Of a DNA stretch of 64,000 nt, positions 1 to 10,512 are shown one piece after another. A program made the translations under genes and the position numbers. The first letter of the stretch is position 1. The number at the start of each line of letters is the position of its first letter. Source of the DNA: Gigaspora margarita. Lineage: Eukaryota > Glomeromycota > Glomeromycetes > Diversisporales > Gigasporaceae. The stretch covers positions 27,366 through 91,365 of the forward strand of contig WTPW01002412.1 in the NCBI GenBank assembly GCA_009809945.1, read 5' to 3'. The notes under the pieces are model-generated. The model was not told the DNA's origin, did no database searches, and was given only the letters and a program-made list of their open reading frames with translations.

Positions 1-591
1 GATTTTTGATAATAAATAAATGCCTTACATTCATCCTTTTCAACTCCAATTTCTTTATCATAACAATATCCAACCTGAAATGTTCCACTAGTGTCACCTA
101 TCTCTGCAGATTTTTGATAATAAATGAATGCCTTATGTTCATCCTTTTCAACTCCAATTTCTTCTTCATGACAGACACCAACGAAATATACTCCATAAGA
201 ATTATTCATTTTTGCAGATTTTTGGTAATAATTGAATGCTTTGCGTTTATTCTTTTGAACCCATTTACCATAATGATAGCAACTCGCAAGAACAATTTGA
301 ATCGTAGAATTGGTTTGATCATCTAAGCAAAAATCGATAATATTTACTGGATTTTGCTTTTTTTTTTATTAGAAATTGTTCTAACGTTTCAAGAATAGAT
401 TTAGAATTTTTGCCTTTCAATTTTTCTTCATTATAGAGATTACAAATTTCTTTAACGATTTCATTTAGAAAACATTGTAAATGATCTTTTAAATTGTTAT
501 CTTTTAAATACAACTAGGTAATATTGTTGGTTATTTGAGAAATATCTGATGAACTGTCGATTTTTTCGAATATATTGTTGTAATTTGACAT
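1..591 (-). pseudogene. Sel1-repeat protein gene, copy 1 (partial, broken)
   Basis: Read on the minus strand from an ATG at 591-589, this is the 5' part of a Sel1-repeat (tetratricopeptide-like, solenoid) protein that runs off the window. An N-terminal region of about 85 residues (SDISQITNNIT, LYLKDNNLKDHLQ, FLNEIVKEICNLYNEEK, ILETLEQFLIKKK) is followed by Sel1 units of the form KAFIYYQKSAE..G...FQVGYCY..GIGVEKDE. It is broken twice. A TAG replaces the CAG of copy 2 in the NNIT-LYLK stretch, and an A-run near 358-367 is 10 long where 9 would keep the frame. Sel1 repeats are protein-interaction solenoids; no catalytic domain is visible. Copy 2 starts at 6303 in the opposite direction, and the two share only a short stretch upstream of the ATG. 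An error in the A-run is possible, but the TAG argues for a pseudogene. Confidence 0.8.
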
Positions 592-1037
592 TTTGATGCA
601 AGAAAAGAATAGAGTTTAAAATGTAAGTTATGTATTACATTGCGCAATGTACTGTACGTACATACAATTTATATACTTTTTAGAGATCAGAGCGAATCTA
701 TGCAGAAGGTAATACAACATCGATAATGTGAATAGTCTGCAAATCTTTGTTTATCTACCGGTAGGTACTGCACTTTTTTTTTTATCGAAAAAAAAGTATC
801 AGATTTGTCTTTTTTTTTTTTGTATATTTTTTTTAACAACAAAAGTAAAAAATATATATATATGTATATGGTAAAAAATAACTGAAAAAACAAGTCAAAA
901 GAAAACAGGTTTACTTCAGTTTTTTTTTAATACAAGTAAAAAAAAAAATTTAATAACAAAGGACCTCAAGAAAGCAAACGAAAAGAAAGCAGGTTGCTTA
1001 CCTTTTTTTTTTTTGAAAGGATTTTTTTTTAATAATT
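592..1037. other. Spacer between Sel1 copy 1 and MULE relic
   Basis: AT-rich spacer with many T and A homopolymers of 8-12 bases, and short repeated words such as AAAGAAAGCAGGTTGCTTACC-like segments near 904-915 and 984-1003. It must hold the 5' regions of both divergent flanking genes. I see no recognisable promoter element, RNA gene or conserved frame. Confidence 0.4.
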
Positions 1038-2985
1038 ATGAACAAAGAGAATGAAATTAACACCTCAAATAATAGTAATAATACTATTAATGAGATATGC
1101 TCTTTTTTTTTTAACGTAACGAATTCTTTTGAAGTACCGGATAAAGAGTTCAATAACAACTTGTGGCCTTTGGTCACAAATATATGGACTCAATTCAGTT
1201 TGAATAAACTTCAAAATGGTGATTATTGGAAAATTTATGTTTGCCGTTTGATGAAACATCAAGACTCAAGTACACGTCAAGAAGGTGTTCCAGATGATAA
1301 GCAAAGGAAAACTGAGGTTCGACCGGCTGGTGCTTGTGAAGCAAAAATTAAAGTAACATGGTCCGCTTCCACCAGAATAGTCCTGGTTGAACGATACAAG
1401 GATTCACCAGATCATACACATATATTAGACGAAAGTGATATGCTTAAGTGTTCGAGTACTATTCGGACTTTAGTTACAAGCAAGGCAGTTAAGAATTATA
1501 AACTCGCGGCAATTACTAGCGCAGTCAAAGAATATGAGAAAAATGTACTAGGCAATAGTATTGAATATTTAAAGCGAAAAGAGGTGTAAATTTTAAATAT
1601 AAAATTCAAGGACCTATGAACGTTTATTTGATACGTAATGCAAGCTTAAGGGTGGACATATCTGAGACTTTGTCGTACCTAGAAGGTCAAGGATATTATG
1701 CCGAATATTATTATGTTTCTCAAAGATTAGAAGGAGGAAAGGTAAAACATACGAAGGGTGTAGTTTTTATAAATCCTAGACAAATAGAAAAGCTTCAACG
1801 CCACGGCTGGCTTATATTAATGGACTCTACCTATAAAACGAATAAACATGACTGGAAGCTTTTCACATTATACATTCGTGACAATCATGGATGTTGGGAA
1901 AGTGGATCTCATTTTTTTGTATGTACTAAGGATAGCTTAACTATCGCAAAAGCACTACAATTAATCTGAAGTAAATGTCGCCGTTGGACCCCCTGACATA
2001 TTTTAATTGACCAAAGCAGTACCAAGGTTAATAGTATAAAGCAAGCCTTTCCTGGTAGTAGCGCAGGTAAACAAAGGTGTAACATTTTGTTTTGCATCGT
2101 TTATTTGTTGCATACATAGATTTCAAGAATCTATGAAGATGAAACTCGAAAAGTTATGGTCGTGGCTATGAATAAGAACACAAAAATAGGATGTGAACAA
2201 CTTATTCAGGAGGCTATTAAAACTTGTCCGGTCCCTGCTGTTCGAAACTACATTCAACGAAACTATGCAAAAAATACTCAACAGTAGGCCCTTTGGGCAC
2301 GACGGCATTCACCACTCTTACTTCAGGTCACATCCACCAATGCATTGGAGTCTTTTCACAGTGAGTTAAAAAGGACAATGTCTCACTTGCATGGGCTGAT
2401 TGGTGCAGCTCATAAGGTTGTTGCTCTTAATCTTAAAAAAAAAATCGATGCCAAAGCTGTCGCTTTTGATTTTTGTTCAAAAAAATTATCAGTTTATGGA
2501 ATTGATGACAAAATCGTTGAAGAAATTTGTAAATTCCCTTATCCCATGCAACTAATGCTTGTAAAGGAGGCTTGTGCAGTAACTAATAGATTAGCAAAGG
2601 ATAAAGGTGCACCAGGGCTTACTTCGTTGAATTGTTACTGCACGTTCCATATTAGATATCTTTTGCCATGCAAACATATATTTCACGAGCACACCTATGG
2701 TACTAACCAATTATTAACCGCTGAAGCCTGGAAAATGTTTCAAGAAACATTTGAAGAGAGTGGTTTTGAAGTGTACAAACATCATGAATTAGTAACTGTG
2801 GAGATATTAGGACAAAGTAAGAAAAAAAAGCAGAAAATAGATGACATGCCGTGAATGAGCTAACTGAAAGAATGCGTGAGAAATATTGGAGTGTTGAAGA
2901 AAGAGATAGTGCTGAGGAAGCAGAGGCTTTTGTTGCTAGGCTAGAGGGTTCTCTGAATCTGATCCTTTCGATTTATACTACATAA
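1038..2985 (+). pseudogene. MULE transposase gene with SWIM finger, inactivated
   Basis: Relic of a Mutator-like (MULE) transposase, which would cut and paste a DNA element using a DDE catalytic centre. Residues from ATG 1038 to 1589 give an N-terminal region. After a +1 shift near 1587 a single frame runs from 1616 to 2854. Visible motifs are LILMDSTYKTN (first Asp, near 1822), ILIDQSST (second Asp, near 2012), STNALESFHSEL (candidate Glu, codon 2348) and a SWIM zinc finger, CYC...PCKH, near 2633-2670. The frame holds four internal stops: TGA 1967, TGA 1994, TAG 2117 and TAG 2285. After a further shift at about 2853, NELTERMREKYWSVEERD continues to TAA 2983. Flanking terminal inverted repeats were not identified. 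The order DDE core then SWIM is the usual MULE layout. I am confident of the family and of its inactivity. Confidence 0.88.
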
Positions 2986-3059
2986 AAAAAAAAAAGGGTT
3001 GTAAGGTAAGGTTTAGTCCATTCTGTTCAACGAATCTGGTTTTTAACAATTAATTTTTA

Positions 3060-3133
3060 ATCCGTAAACTCATAATCATATCACTAGGTTCAAGTTTGTA
3101 TTCTTTAATTGTTGAAAATTTTCCTTAATAATA
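3060..3133 (-). pseudogene. Short coding-like fragment downstream of long-TIR element
   Basis: On the minus strand just outside the 3133 edge of the long-TIR element there is a short open frame, readable as FSTIKEYKLEPSDMIMSLRI and ending at a stop near 3060. It may be the 3' continuation of the frame that breaks off at 6038 on the other side. The fragment is short and in AT-rich DNA, so support is weak. No family is recognised. Confidence 0.25.
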
Positions 3134-3201
3134 AGATGGATATGGGTATTATGGCGCACTACCAATTATGGCGCACTACTGATATCTTATGATCTACAAA
3201 T

Positions 3202-3279
3202 CAGAATTCTATGATTTTGGTACCAATTGATTCGTCTCAGTGAGACGAATTGATTGGTACCAAAATCGTAAAATTCTGA
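3202..3279. repeat. KpnI palindrome P1-a
   Basis: Near-perfect palindrome centred at 3240/3241. The left arm carries GATTTTGGTACCAATTGATT and the loop region CGTCTCAGTGAGACG. It is the best preserved of eight related hairpins in this window. Confidence 0.85.
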
Positions 3280-3383
3280 CTGATGAATCACAAGATATTA
3301 CCATTAAAGTAATATTTAAAGTAAATATGGGTATTATGGCGATAAAAGTATTGCAGTGTAAAGCAATATCTTGTGAACCATCA

Positions 3384-3463
3384 ATCAGAATCGTGTGATT
3401 TTGGTACCATTCGACTCATCTCATCGAGATGAATCGAATGGTACCAATATCATGTAATTCTGA
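3384..3463. repeat. KpnI palindrome P1-b
   Basis: Palindrome with GATTTTGGTACCATTCGACT and its complement, centre TCATCGAGATGA. It lies in the left arm of the long-TIR element. Confidence 0.82.
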
Positions 3464-4659
3464 TCGATACTTCTTAAGATATTATAATTTAACTAAAATA
3501 AGCTGCGCAAAACAAATTTTAAAATTAACATAAAATAATGAATAACTCTTGGTAGAACAGTCCGTTTTCGATACTTTTACTACCAAAATGTCCGCCTTGA
3601 AGAGGTGATTCCAACAAGCCCAAACTCGCTAAAATCCAATTACAGGATCATGGGATCATTAAGGTTTTATTGTTGTTTTGATGAAAATATATAAGTTTAA
3701 CATCAGTGAATTATATATACGTAATCTTACGTAAGATATTACAGCCCATAATATTACGAAAATTTTATGATTGATGTAGTGTATTACGTAATATATTACG
3801 TTAGATTATGGTAATATTACGGTTATTATTTTGAAATATTTCGAAATATACCAAATAAAAAAAATGCAAATTACCTCCCCTTACAGGGGTCGCGTACTCA
3901 TGCAAATCAATAAACTAATGCGTGCAGGAGGTAATATTTTGATATTTTCGCATTGTTTCGCAATATTTTGAATCTTTTCACATTGTTTCGCAATATTTGA
4001 CAAATTTTCGCAAATTTTTAAAAAATAAATAAACGATATACATATTCACATAATCATGCTTTTTTACAGGTTTTCGCTTTATTTCGCAAGGTTTCGCAAT
4101 TTATTATAAAATTTTACATTTTTTTATTTATTATTATTTTTTTATTTATTATTATTATATATTATACATATTATATTATATTATATTTTAATTATTATAC
4201 ATTTTTTACAGTATTATTTTTACATTATTATATATTATTTTAAATACTTTCGCACTTCTTTGCATCTAATTCTATCACTATATACAAAAAACTAGCCCTA
4301 TACACTTATTTTCGCTCACCCACAGTTAGCTATTATCTTTGCTTCTTTGTTTTCAATTGTCTTCACTTTGACTATTTCTTTTGTTTTGGCTATAAACTTC
4401 GTTTCGCACTCTTTTTCTAAAAACTTCAAAATAAAAAACATTTCTTAGAAGTGTTGGTTCTTGCAAATTGCCGAGAAAAGTCGCAAAGTTTCGAAGAAGT
4501 TAGGAATAAATAAACTAAAATAAAATTAAAAAAATAAGTAAAAAAAAAAACAAAAAAAACAAAAAGTGTAAGCAAACTAATAAAAAAAATAAACAAAGCT
4601 CCAAATCTTCGTAAAAGTTCGCATTCTTGTAAATTCAAAAATTGCGAAAGCCGTGTTAA

Positions 4660-5120
4660 TGTTCTTGCAAAATGCCAAAAAAGACGCGAAGTACCGGAAA
4701 AGTCTGAGTTATTTTTCTTGCAAAGTGCCAGAAAGTAAGGGTTCTGTTCTCGCAAAGTGCCGAAATATAATAAATTAATAAAAAAAATTTTAAAATAAAA
4801 CAAAAAAAACAAAAACAAAAAACACAAAACGAAAAAATAAATGACACGAAACCTTGCAAAAACTTGCACAAACTTGCAAAACCTTGCGAAAACTTGCGAA
4901 AACTTGCGCCTAACTAAATCATTTCTCTAAAGAAGCGTTTTTGGCATTCTTGAATGTGTCGGAAGTCTGCGTAGACATGCGCAAGGTTTCAAAATGTTGT
5001 ATGTCTTCTTGCAAAGGTGTCTTGTAAAAGTGCCGAAATAAAAAATAAATTAAAAAAATTAAAAATAAAAATGAAACCAAAAAAACGAAACAAAAAAAAT
5101 GAAACAAAATAAAAACAAAA
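4660..5120. repeat. GCAAA-CTTGC degenerate tandem repeats
   Basis: Short tandem words of the type GCAAAGTGCCGAAA and GCGAAAACTTGCGAAAACTT (densest at 4853-4910) are embedded in A-rich runs. Similar T-rich or A-rich blocks recur at 13640-14160 and 45220-46380. The long minus-strand reading frames here are only K/F-rich low complexity. Confidence 0.7.
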
Positions 5121-5704
5121 AAGCGAAAAAAAAGAAGATCTAATTATAAACAAAAGATCTAATCTGATCTTGTAGTACAGAATTTGAATATCATCGAACT
5201 ATTTCGAACTATTTCAAAAAATCAGTCTAATGCGTGATCCAGGTTACAGACCTACTAATCCTGATCCAGCTTGGTTTCCTAGTCCTAAATTATTTTGAAA
5301 GGGATCGAAATATTTCGTTAACCTATTTCGAAATATTTCAAAATTACTTTCATAATATTTCGAAAATTTGATAATTCGAAATATTTTGAAATATATTACG
5401 TAATATTTGCTTATATTACAGTTCGTAAGATCTTATGTAAGATTATGCTATTATAAATTTGCTAATGAACTAATTAAATTTTCATCAAAAACAATACAAA
5501 AACCTTAGCGATCCCATGATCCCGTGATTGGATTTTAGCGAGCTTGGGCTTGTTGGAATCGCCTCTTCAAGGCAGACATTTTGGTGGTAAAATTATCAAA
5601 AATGGACAGTCCTACCAAGAGTTATTCATTATTTTATATTAATTTTAAAATTTGCTTTGCGCAGCTTATTTTGGTTAAATTATGATATATCGAGAAATAT
5701 TAGC

Positions 5705-5783
5705 CAAAATCACATGATTGTGGTACCATTCAATTCGTCTCAATGAGATGAATCGAATAGTATCAAAATCATTCGATTCTGAT
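5705..5783. repeat. KpnI palindrome P1-c
   Basis: Mirror counterpart of the second palindrome in the right arm: TGGTACCATTCAATTCGTCT, centre CAATGAGATGAATC. The right-hand GGTACC has decayed to GTATC. Confidence 0.8.
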
Positions 5784-5894
5784 CAATAGATCTCAATAGA
5801 TCATGAAAAATAGTATGTGCGCCATAATTGGTACCTGTATTATAATTTATTATTTTACCTTGTATTTTTTAATTGACGATATCTTATGATCTAG

Positions 5895-5978
5895 TAATTA
5901 GAATTGAATAATTTTGGTACCATTCGATTCGCCTTGATGTGACAAATCCAATGGTACCAAAATCATTTAATTCTGATT
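5895..5978. repeat. KpnI palindrome P1-d
   Basis: Mirror counterpart of the first palindrome: ATTTTGGTACCATTCGATTC, with both GGTACC boxes intact. Confidence 0.8.
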
Positions 5979-6051
5979 GATACATCATCTATTATTAGCC
6001 AAACTACTTAACTGCGCCATAATACTCATATCCACCTTATAGTGGCTTCTT

Positions 6052-6245
6052 CGGGAAAAATCATTGTTAATGGCGTGTTCTTGTTGGTAAACTTTGTAGG
6101 GTCCGCTACCTATGTATTCTTCTTTTTTTAAGTTAGAACCAAAAGGACCATAGAAAATATAGGCGATTTTTTGTAAAAGAAAATATTTTTTTTCTGTTAA
6201 ACTTTTTGGATATTCTTTGAAATTTAGCTTAGTAGTATGCTAGTT
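6052..6245 (-). pseudogene. Unidentified coding frame truncated by long-TIR element
   Basis: On the minus strand an open frame of about 60 codons with normal amino-acid composition reads KLNFKEYPKSLTEKKYF, then YIFYGPFGSNLKKEEYIGSG, then KVYQQEHAINNDFSRRSHY, and stops abruptly at the terminus of the 3134-6037 element. I do not recognise the family. Composition and length in this AT-rich setting suggest a genuine exon fragment. The matching downstream part may be 3060-3133. Confidence 0.4.
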
Positions 6246-6507
6246 TTTTTTTTTTTTTTTTATGATATAGATTGAAATCGAAAATACTTTTCTTGGGTCA
6301 AAATGTCAAATTACAATAATATGTTCAAAAAAATTGACAGTTCATTAGATATTTCTCAAATAACCAACAATATTACCCAGTTGTATTTAAAAGATAACAA
6401 TTTAAAAAATCATTTACAATATTTTCTAAATGAAATCGTTAAAGAAATTTGTAATCTCTATAATGAAGAAAATTGAAAGGCAAAAATTCTAAATCTATTT
6501 TTGAAAC

Positions 6508-8031
6508 AGGACCCCGGACATCTCTCATAGAGGTCATAACTGATCTGCATGAATTTAGGCGTTTTTGCTACTCCTAAAATCAAGTAAATTTGCTAAAAGT
6601 TAGATTATTACATATAAATTTTATAGTAATTTGCTAAAAACTAAATTATCACATCTATTATTATAAATCAAAATAATATATGTATTTTTGATTGCTGAAC
6701 AAATTTTCTTAGAGCACTTTGTTAGAATCAATTAGTAAAATTTTGAGAATAATAGAATTTTTTGTATTTTTATTAATAAAATTATATAAAATATTATAAT
6801 TCACAAAATTNNNNNNNNNNNNNNNNNNNNNNNNNNNNNNNNNNNNNNNNNNNNNNNNNNNNNNNNNNNNNNNNNNNNNNNNNNNNNNNNNNNNNNNNNN
6901 NNNNNNNNNNNNNNNNNNNNNNNNNNNNNNNNNNNNNNNNNNNNNNNNNNNNNNNNNNNNNNNNNNNNNNNNNNNNNNNNNNNNNNNNNNNNNNNNNNNN
7001 NNNNNNNNNNNNNNNNNNNNNNNNNNNNNNNNNNNNNNNNNNNNNNNNNNNNNNNNNNNNNNNNNNNNNNNNNNNNNNNNNNNNNNNNNNNNNNNNNNNN
7101 NNNNNNNNNNNNNNNNNNNNNNNNNNNNNNNNNNNNNNNNNNNNNNNNNNNNNNNNNNNNNNNNNNNNNNNNNNNNNNNNNNNNNNNNNNNNNNNNNNNN
7201 NNNNNNNNNNNNNNNNNNNNNNNNNNNNNNNNNNNNNNNNNNNNNNNNNNNNNNNNNNNNNNNNNNNNNNNNNNNNNNNNNNNNNNNNNNNNNNNNNNNN
7301 NNNNNNNNNNNNNNNNNNNNNNNNNNNNNNNNNNNNNNNNNNNNNNNNNNNNNNNNNNNNNNNNNNNNNNNNNNNNNNNNNNNNNNNNNNNNNNNNNNNN
7401 NNNNNNNNNNNNNNNNNNNNNNNNNNNNNNNNNNNNNNNNNNNNNNNNNNNNNNNNNNNNNNNNNNNNNNNNNNNNNNNNNNNNNNNNNNNNNNNNNNNN
7501 NNNNNNNNNNNNNNNNNNNNNNNNNNNNNNNNNNNNNNNNNNNNNNNNNNNNNNNNNNNNNNNNNNNNNNNNNNNNNNNNNNNNNNNNNNNNNNNNNNNN
7601 NNNNNNNNNNNNNNNNNNNNNNNNNNNNNNNNNNNNNNNNNNNNNNNNNNNNNNNNNNNNNNNNNNNNNNNNNNNNNNNNNNNNNNNNNNNNNNNNNNNN
7701 NNNNNNNNNNNNNNNNNNNNNNAGAAGATGCTTAATTTTGGATTTTTTGATCAAAAAAAATTCAAAATTAAGCATCTTAAATTTTTAAAAATTATAGTAG
7801 TACAAAAAAATGAGATAGCTTATTTTTAGATATAATTCTTGCAAAATGTAGGTAATTTGCTAAAAATAAAATATAACATGTATAAAATTGCTGTAATTTG
7901 CCAAAATGCTTTATATAACCTTTTTTAAAATTAACCTCAATTTGCTAAAACTTAAATTTGGACCTCAGACCAAATTTTCTGCAATTTGCTAAAAAAAAAA
8001 TATGACATATATCAGAGATGTCCGGGGTCCT
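6508..8031. mobile_element. 8-bp-TSD element inserted in Sel1 gene
   Basis: Termini AGGACCCCGGACATCTCT at the left and its complement at the right. Flanks TTTGAAAC (6500-6507) and CTTGAAAC (8032-8039) form an 8-bp target duplication, and Sel1 copy 1 gives the uninterrupted site. The interior contains ATTTGCTAAAA repeats and palindromes around GATGCTTAATTTTGGA. A 912-base assembly gap sits in the hairpin array. No transposase is visible. Duplication length fits hAT, but the terminal sequence is not a typical CAGGG hAT end. Confidence 0.85.
6811..7722. other. Assembly gap
   Basis: 912 Ns inside the 6508-8031 element, flanked by palindromic AT-rich repeats. A sister copy at 14358-15969 shows alternating hairpins here, which explains the failed assembly. 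Nothing coding should be inferred across it. Confidence 0.99.
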
Positions 8032-8507
8032 CTTGAAACGTTAGAACAATTTCTAATAAAAAAAAGCAAAATCTAGTAAATATTATCGATTTTTGCTTAG
8101 ATGATCAAACCAATCCTATGATTCAAATCGTTCTTGCGAGTTGCTATCGTTATGGTAAATGGGTTCAAAAGAATGAACACAAAGCATTCAATTATTACCA
8201 AAAATCTGCAGAAATGAATGATTCTTATGAAGTATATTTTATTGATATTTGTCATGAAGAAGAAATTGGGGTTGAAAAGGATGAACATAAGGCATTCATT
8301 TATTATCAAAAATCTGCAGAGATGGGTAATGCTAGTGGAACATTTCAGGTTGGATATTGTTATGATGAAGGAATTGGAGTTGAAAAGGATGAATGTAAGG
8401 CATTTATTTATTATCAAAAATCTGCAGAGATTGGTGACGCTAGTGGAATGTTTCAGGTTGGATACTGTTATTGTCATAGAATTATAATATCTAATTTAAC
8501 AAAATAA

Positions 8508-8931
8508 TAAAAATAAAAATCGTATTTGATTTATTTTTCAAGTAGTTCTTGATATAAAAAAATTATCAGATCAATTTTTTTTTTTTTTTTTTTTATCGAA
8601 AAGACTATCGAAAATTATTAAATTTTTAGCGAAATGGTGATTGGTTATATTCATGCACTTTTTTTTTTTTTTTTTTATCGTTTTTATTGACGAAAAATTA
8701 TTAAGTTTTTAGCAAAATGTAATTGGTTATATTCATGCACATGATTGATATGCAAAATCGATAATTATTTACGTGATCGATATTGTGCATATAGACAATC
8801 AAAACTTGCTCCACTTTAGCTAACCTCTATTTTTAGTAATTTTATAATTAATCTGACCTATTTATATATATTTTAGAGTCCTGGATTTATGATATCATAA
8901 GAATTAATTAATTTGGGTTGGTTAGGGCGCT
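8508..8931. other. AT-rich spacer with tandem duplication
   Basis: Downstream flank of Sel1 copy 2. It includes a roughly 78 bp tandem duplication (about 8580-8660 and 8660-8745), each unit made of a long T-run followed by ATCG, TATTAA-TTTTTAGC and TTGGTTATATTCATGCAC. No gene is seen. Confidence 0.6.
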
Positions 8932-8934
8932 GAT

Positions 8935-9083
8935 ATTTATTACCTAATATCCATTTACTATAGGGCTTATCCCACCTCTAGATAAGATTTTATTTTATCA
9001 AATCAAATTTAACTAACTAATTAAGGTAAGATTTTTCTTGACCCACCACCCCCTAAAATATTATCTAATAAATGTTAGCACTC
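8935..9083. mobile_element. Harbinger/Tourist-like MITE, copy 1
   Basis: 149 bp element with termini GGGCGCTGATATTTATTACC and (complement) GAGTGCTAACATTTATTAGA, flanked on both sides by TTA (8932-8934 and 9084-9086). A 3-bp TWA duplication and GGG-start termini are typical of PIF/Harbinger elements. The close relative at 56153-56314 confirms the boundaries. Confidence 0.85.
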
Positions 9084-9086
9084 TTA

Positions 9087-9462
9087 TCACTTAAACTAAT
9101 TAATTTACATGATTGATTTAAATAAAATGTATATGATGTAATTAATTAAGTATTAGAGGGTAATTTATTATAATTGTTAAATAAAAACTATACTAAAACA
9201 ATATAATAGCAAAATAATAAATACAATAAAACTAAACTACTATATTATAAAAATCAGGATTATTATTATAACTATATAATCAAGTCATTGTAATTTGAGA
9301 CATTGTTTGATCTTATTGTAGTAGTATAAAAACTCTGATCTTAAATATTTTCTAAGAATGCTTAAAGCCTCCCTATATCATCCCTACAAGCCAAAATAAC
9401 TATGAGCCAACACAAAGAACCAACAATTTCTATCTTATTTAACAATCCATTGTCAACAATAA
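9087..9462. other. AT-rich spacer
   Basis: Unique-looking AT-rich DNA with no open frame of note, no RNA gene and no obvious repeat. It separates the Harbinger-like MITE from the KpnI-hairpin complex. Confidence 0.4.
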
Positions 9463-9532
9463 AGGGTATTTATAAATAACATTATGTACCCCTATATAGT
9501 AGCTCTTAAAAATCCATATATTTATATATATA

Positions 9533-9588
9533 ATTTTGGTACCATTTGATTAGTCTCTATGAGATGAATCTAATGGTACCAAAATCAC
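9533..9588. repeat. KpnI palindrome P1-e
   Basis: Both GGTACC boxes are intact around TCTCTATGAGATGAATC, followed by ATTTGGATCACTAGATCAAG. Confidence 0.85.
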
Positions 9589-9685
9589 TTTATTTGGATC
9601 ACTAGATCAAGAGAGCATCTATAAATAATATTATATTTGAGGGGGACCCCAACATATAATGATTTTCTAATAAGTAGGGGGAGTC

Positions 9686-9979
9686 AGGACCCGGACATCT
9701 TTCATATAGGTCATAACTGGATTTTGGCCAATTTTGAAATAATTTGCTAAAAATGACAAAATCTATTTACTTAATAATTTCTAATTTAGTGATTAGAATT
9801 GAATAACTTTTTTTTGTTAGATGCGCTTTACTGAGAGCTTTATTTTTAAAAAAATTTCATTCAAATTAGACTACTGAATACCAGGATAATTGCCAAAACC
9901 AGTTTTTTGCTTCTCAAAGTTTAGATGTTTTTGCTAAAAAATTTCAAGTATGATTTCTATACTAGATGTTTGGGGTTCT
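9686..9979. mobile_element. 294 bp 8-bp-TSD-family MITE
   Basis: Ends AGGACCCGGACATCTTTCAT and (complement) AGAACCCCAAACATCTAGTA. The uninterrupted flank can be read at 10660-10690 (inverted), which proves insertion between AGTC and GATC. The duplication is degenerate (GGGGAGTC and AGGGATCA). Its body is about 80% alike by eye to the split element at 14208-16121. Confidence 0.75.
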
Positions 9980-10038
9980 AGGGATCAAAAAATATAATAT
10001 AATTTTTTTTATAAAAATTTGTTTAAAACTTGATCCAG

Positions 10039-10128
10039 ATGTCCAAATTGGATAATTTTGGTACCATTCAAATCGTCTTGAAAAGAGAATTCGAATGGTA
10101 CCAAATAATTTGATTTGGATCACTAAAT
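10039..10128. repeat. KpnI palindrome P1-f
   Basis: TCCAAATTGGATAATTTTGG then two GGTACC boxes, and a mirrored TTTGATTTGGATCACTAAAT. The outer arms carry the TCCAAATTGGA motif as well as the KpnI core. Confidence 0.8.
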
Positions 10129-10215
10129 CACGTTTTATTAATGAAATACTATTGCGTATTATGTTTTCTTATAAAATTACTATAAAATCATTAGTATTTT
10201 GTGAATAACTCTTAA

Positions 10216-10313
10216 TCCAGTAATCCAAAAAAATATTTTGATTTGGTACGTTTGGATTCGTCTCATAGAAATGAATCAAATAGTACCAAAATTATCCAAA
10301 TTGGATCACTAGG
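10216..10313. repeat. KpnI palindrome P1-g
   Basis: Degenerate member: GGTAC-G on the left and AGTACC on the right, around GATTCGTCTCATAGAAATGA, flanked by ATCCAAATTGGATCACTAGG. Confidence 0.7.
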
Positions 10314-10512
10314 TTATAATATATCAAGTTTTTGTAAAATTTTATATATAAATATATGTCTTTTTAAATTTTTTTTATATAGTCTAGGGGGTTAAGAGCT
10401 ACTATATAGGGGTATATAACATTATTTATAGATGCTCCCTTATTTACAAAAAACTATTGATTTTATAGTAATTTTATAAAAAAAAATAATAACCAATAGT
10501 ATTTTGTTAATA

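Larger units (their letters stand above)
3134..6037. mobile_element. 2.9 kb long-TIR (foldback-like) element with KpnI hairpins
   Basis: The ends are AGATGGATATGGGTATTATG and, on the other strand, AGGTGGATATGAGTATTATG, each preceded by TA, so a TA target duplication is possible. The inverted arms are about 700 bp each (roughly 3134-3860 and 5310-6037). They include a well matched block containing AATAAGCTGCGCAAA and ATCATGGGATC. Four palindromes with GGTACC at mirrored positions lie in the arms. The core (about 3880-5310) is low-complexity DNA rich in GCAAAACTTGC-type words plus TTTCGAAATA runs. There is no transposase frame, so it is non-autonomous. Its insertion splits a coding-like minus-strand frame (separate entries). 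TA duplication suggests Tc1/mariner, but TAAG...CTTA palindromy makes the exact end ambiguous. Confidence 0.72.
6303..8507 (+). pseudogene. Sel1-repeat protein gene, copy 2, disrupted by an element
   Basis: Second copy of the Sel1-repeat gene, starting at ATG 6303 (MSNYNNMFKKIDSS). It keeps CAG where copy 1 has TAG, but one A is missing near 6470 (EEN then TGA). The coding part stops at 6507, where an 8-bp-TSD element of 1.5 kb is inserted, and resumes at 8032. Next, an A-run of 8 (9 needed) shifts the frame again. From about 8070 the Sel1 units read through to TAA 8505-8507 (KAFNYYQKSAEM, KAFIYYQKSAEMG, FQVGYCYDEGIGVEKDE). At least three Sel1 units are visible. The product would be a short solenoid protein with no enzymatic domain. 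It is dead as assembled. Confidence 0.82.

Noticed and set aside
6-326. 106-codon plus-strand frame
   Set aside because: It is the antisense shadow of the Sel1 repeats; the minus strand gives the repeat motif. The same applies to the minus-strand frame at 8097-8477.
4426-5107. Phe-rich minus-strand frames resembling membrane proteins
   Set aside because: They are translations of A-rich low-complexity DNA with GCAAAGTGCC words; no start context or homology.
6801-7775. Long open reading frame across Ns
   Set aside because: It is open only because the 912-base gap is translated as unknown residues; the same applies to 25718-26282 and 44086-45106.
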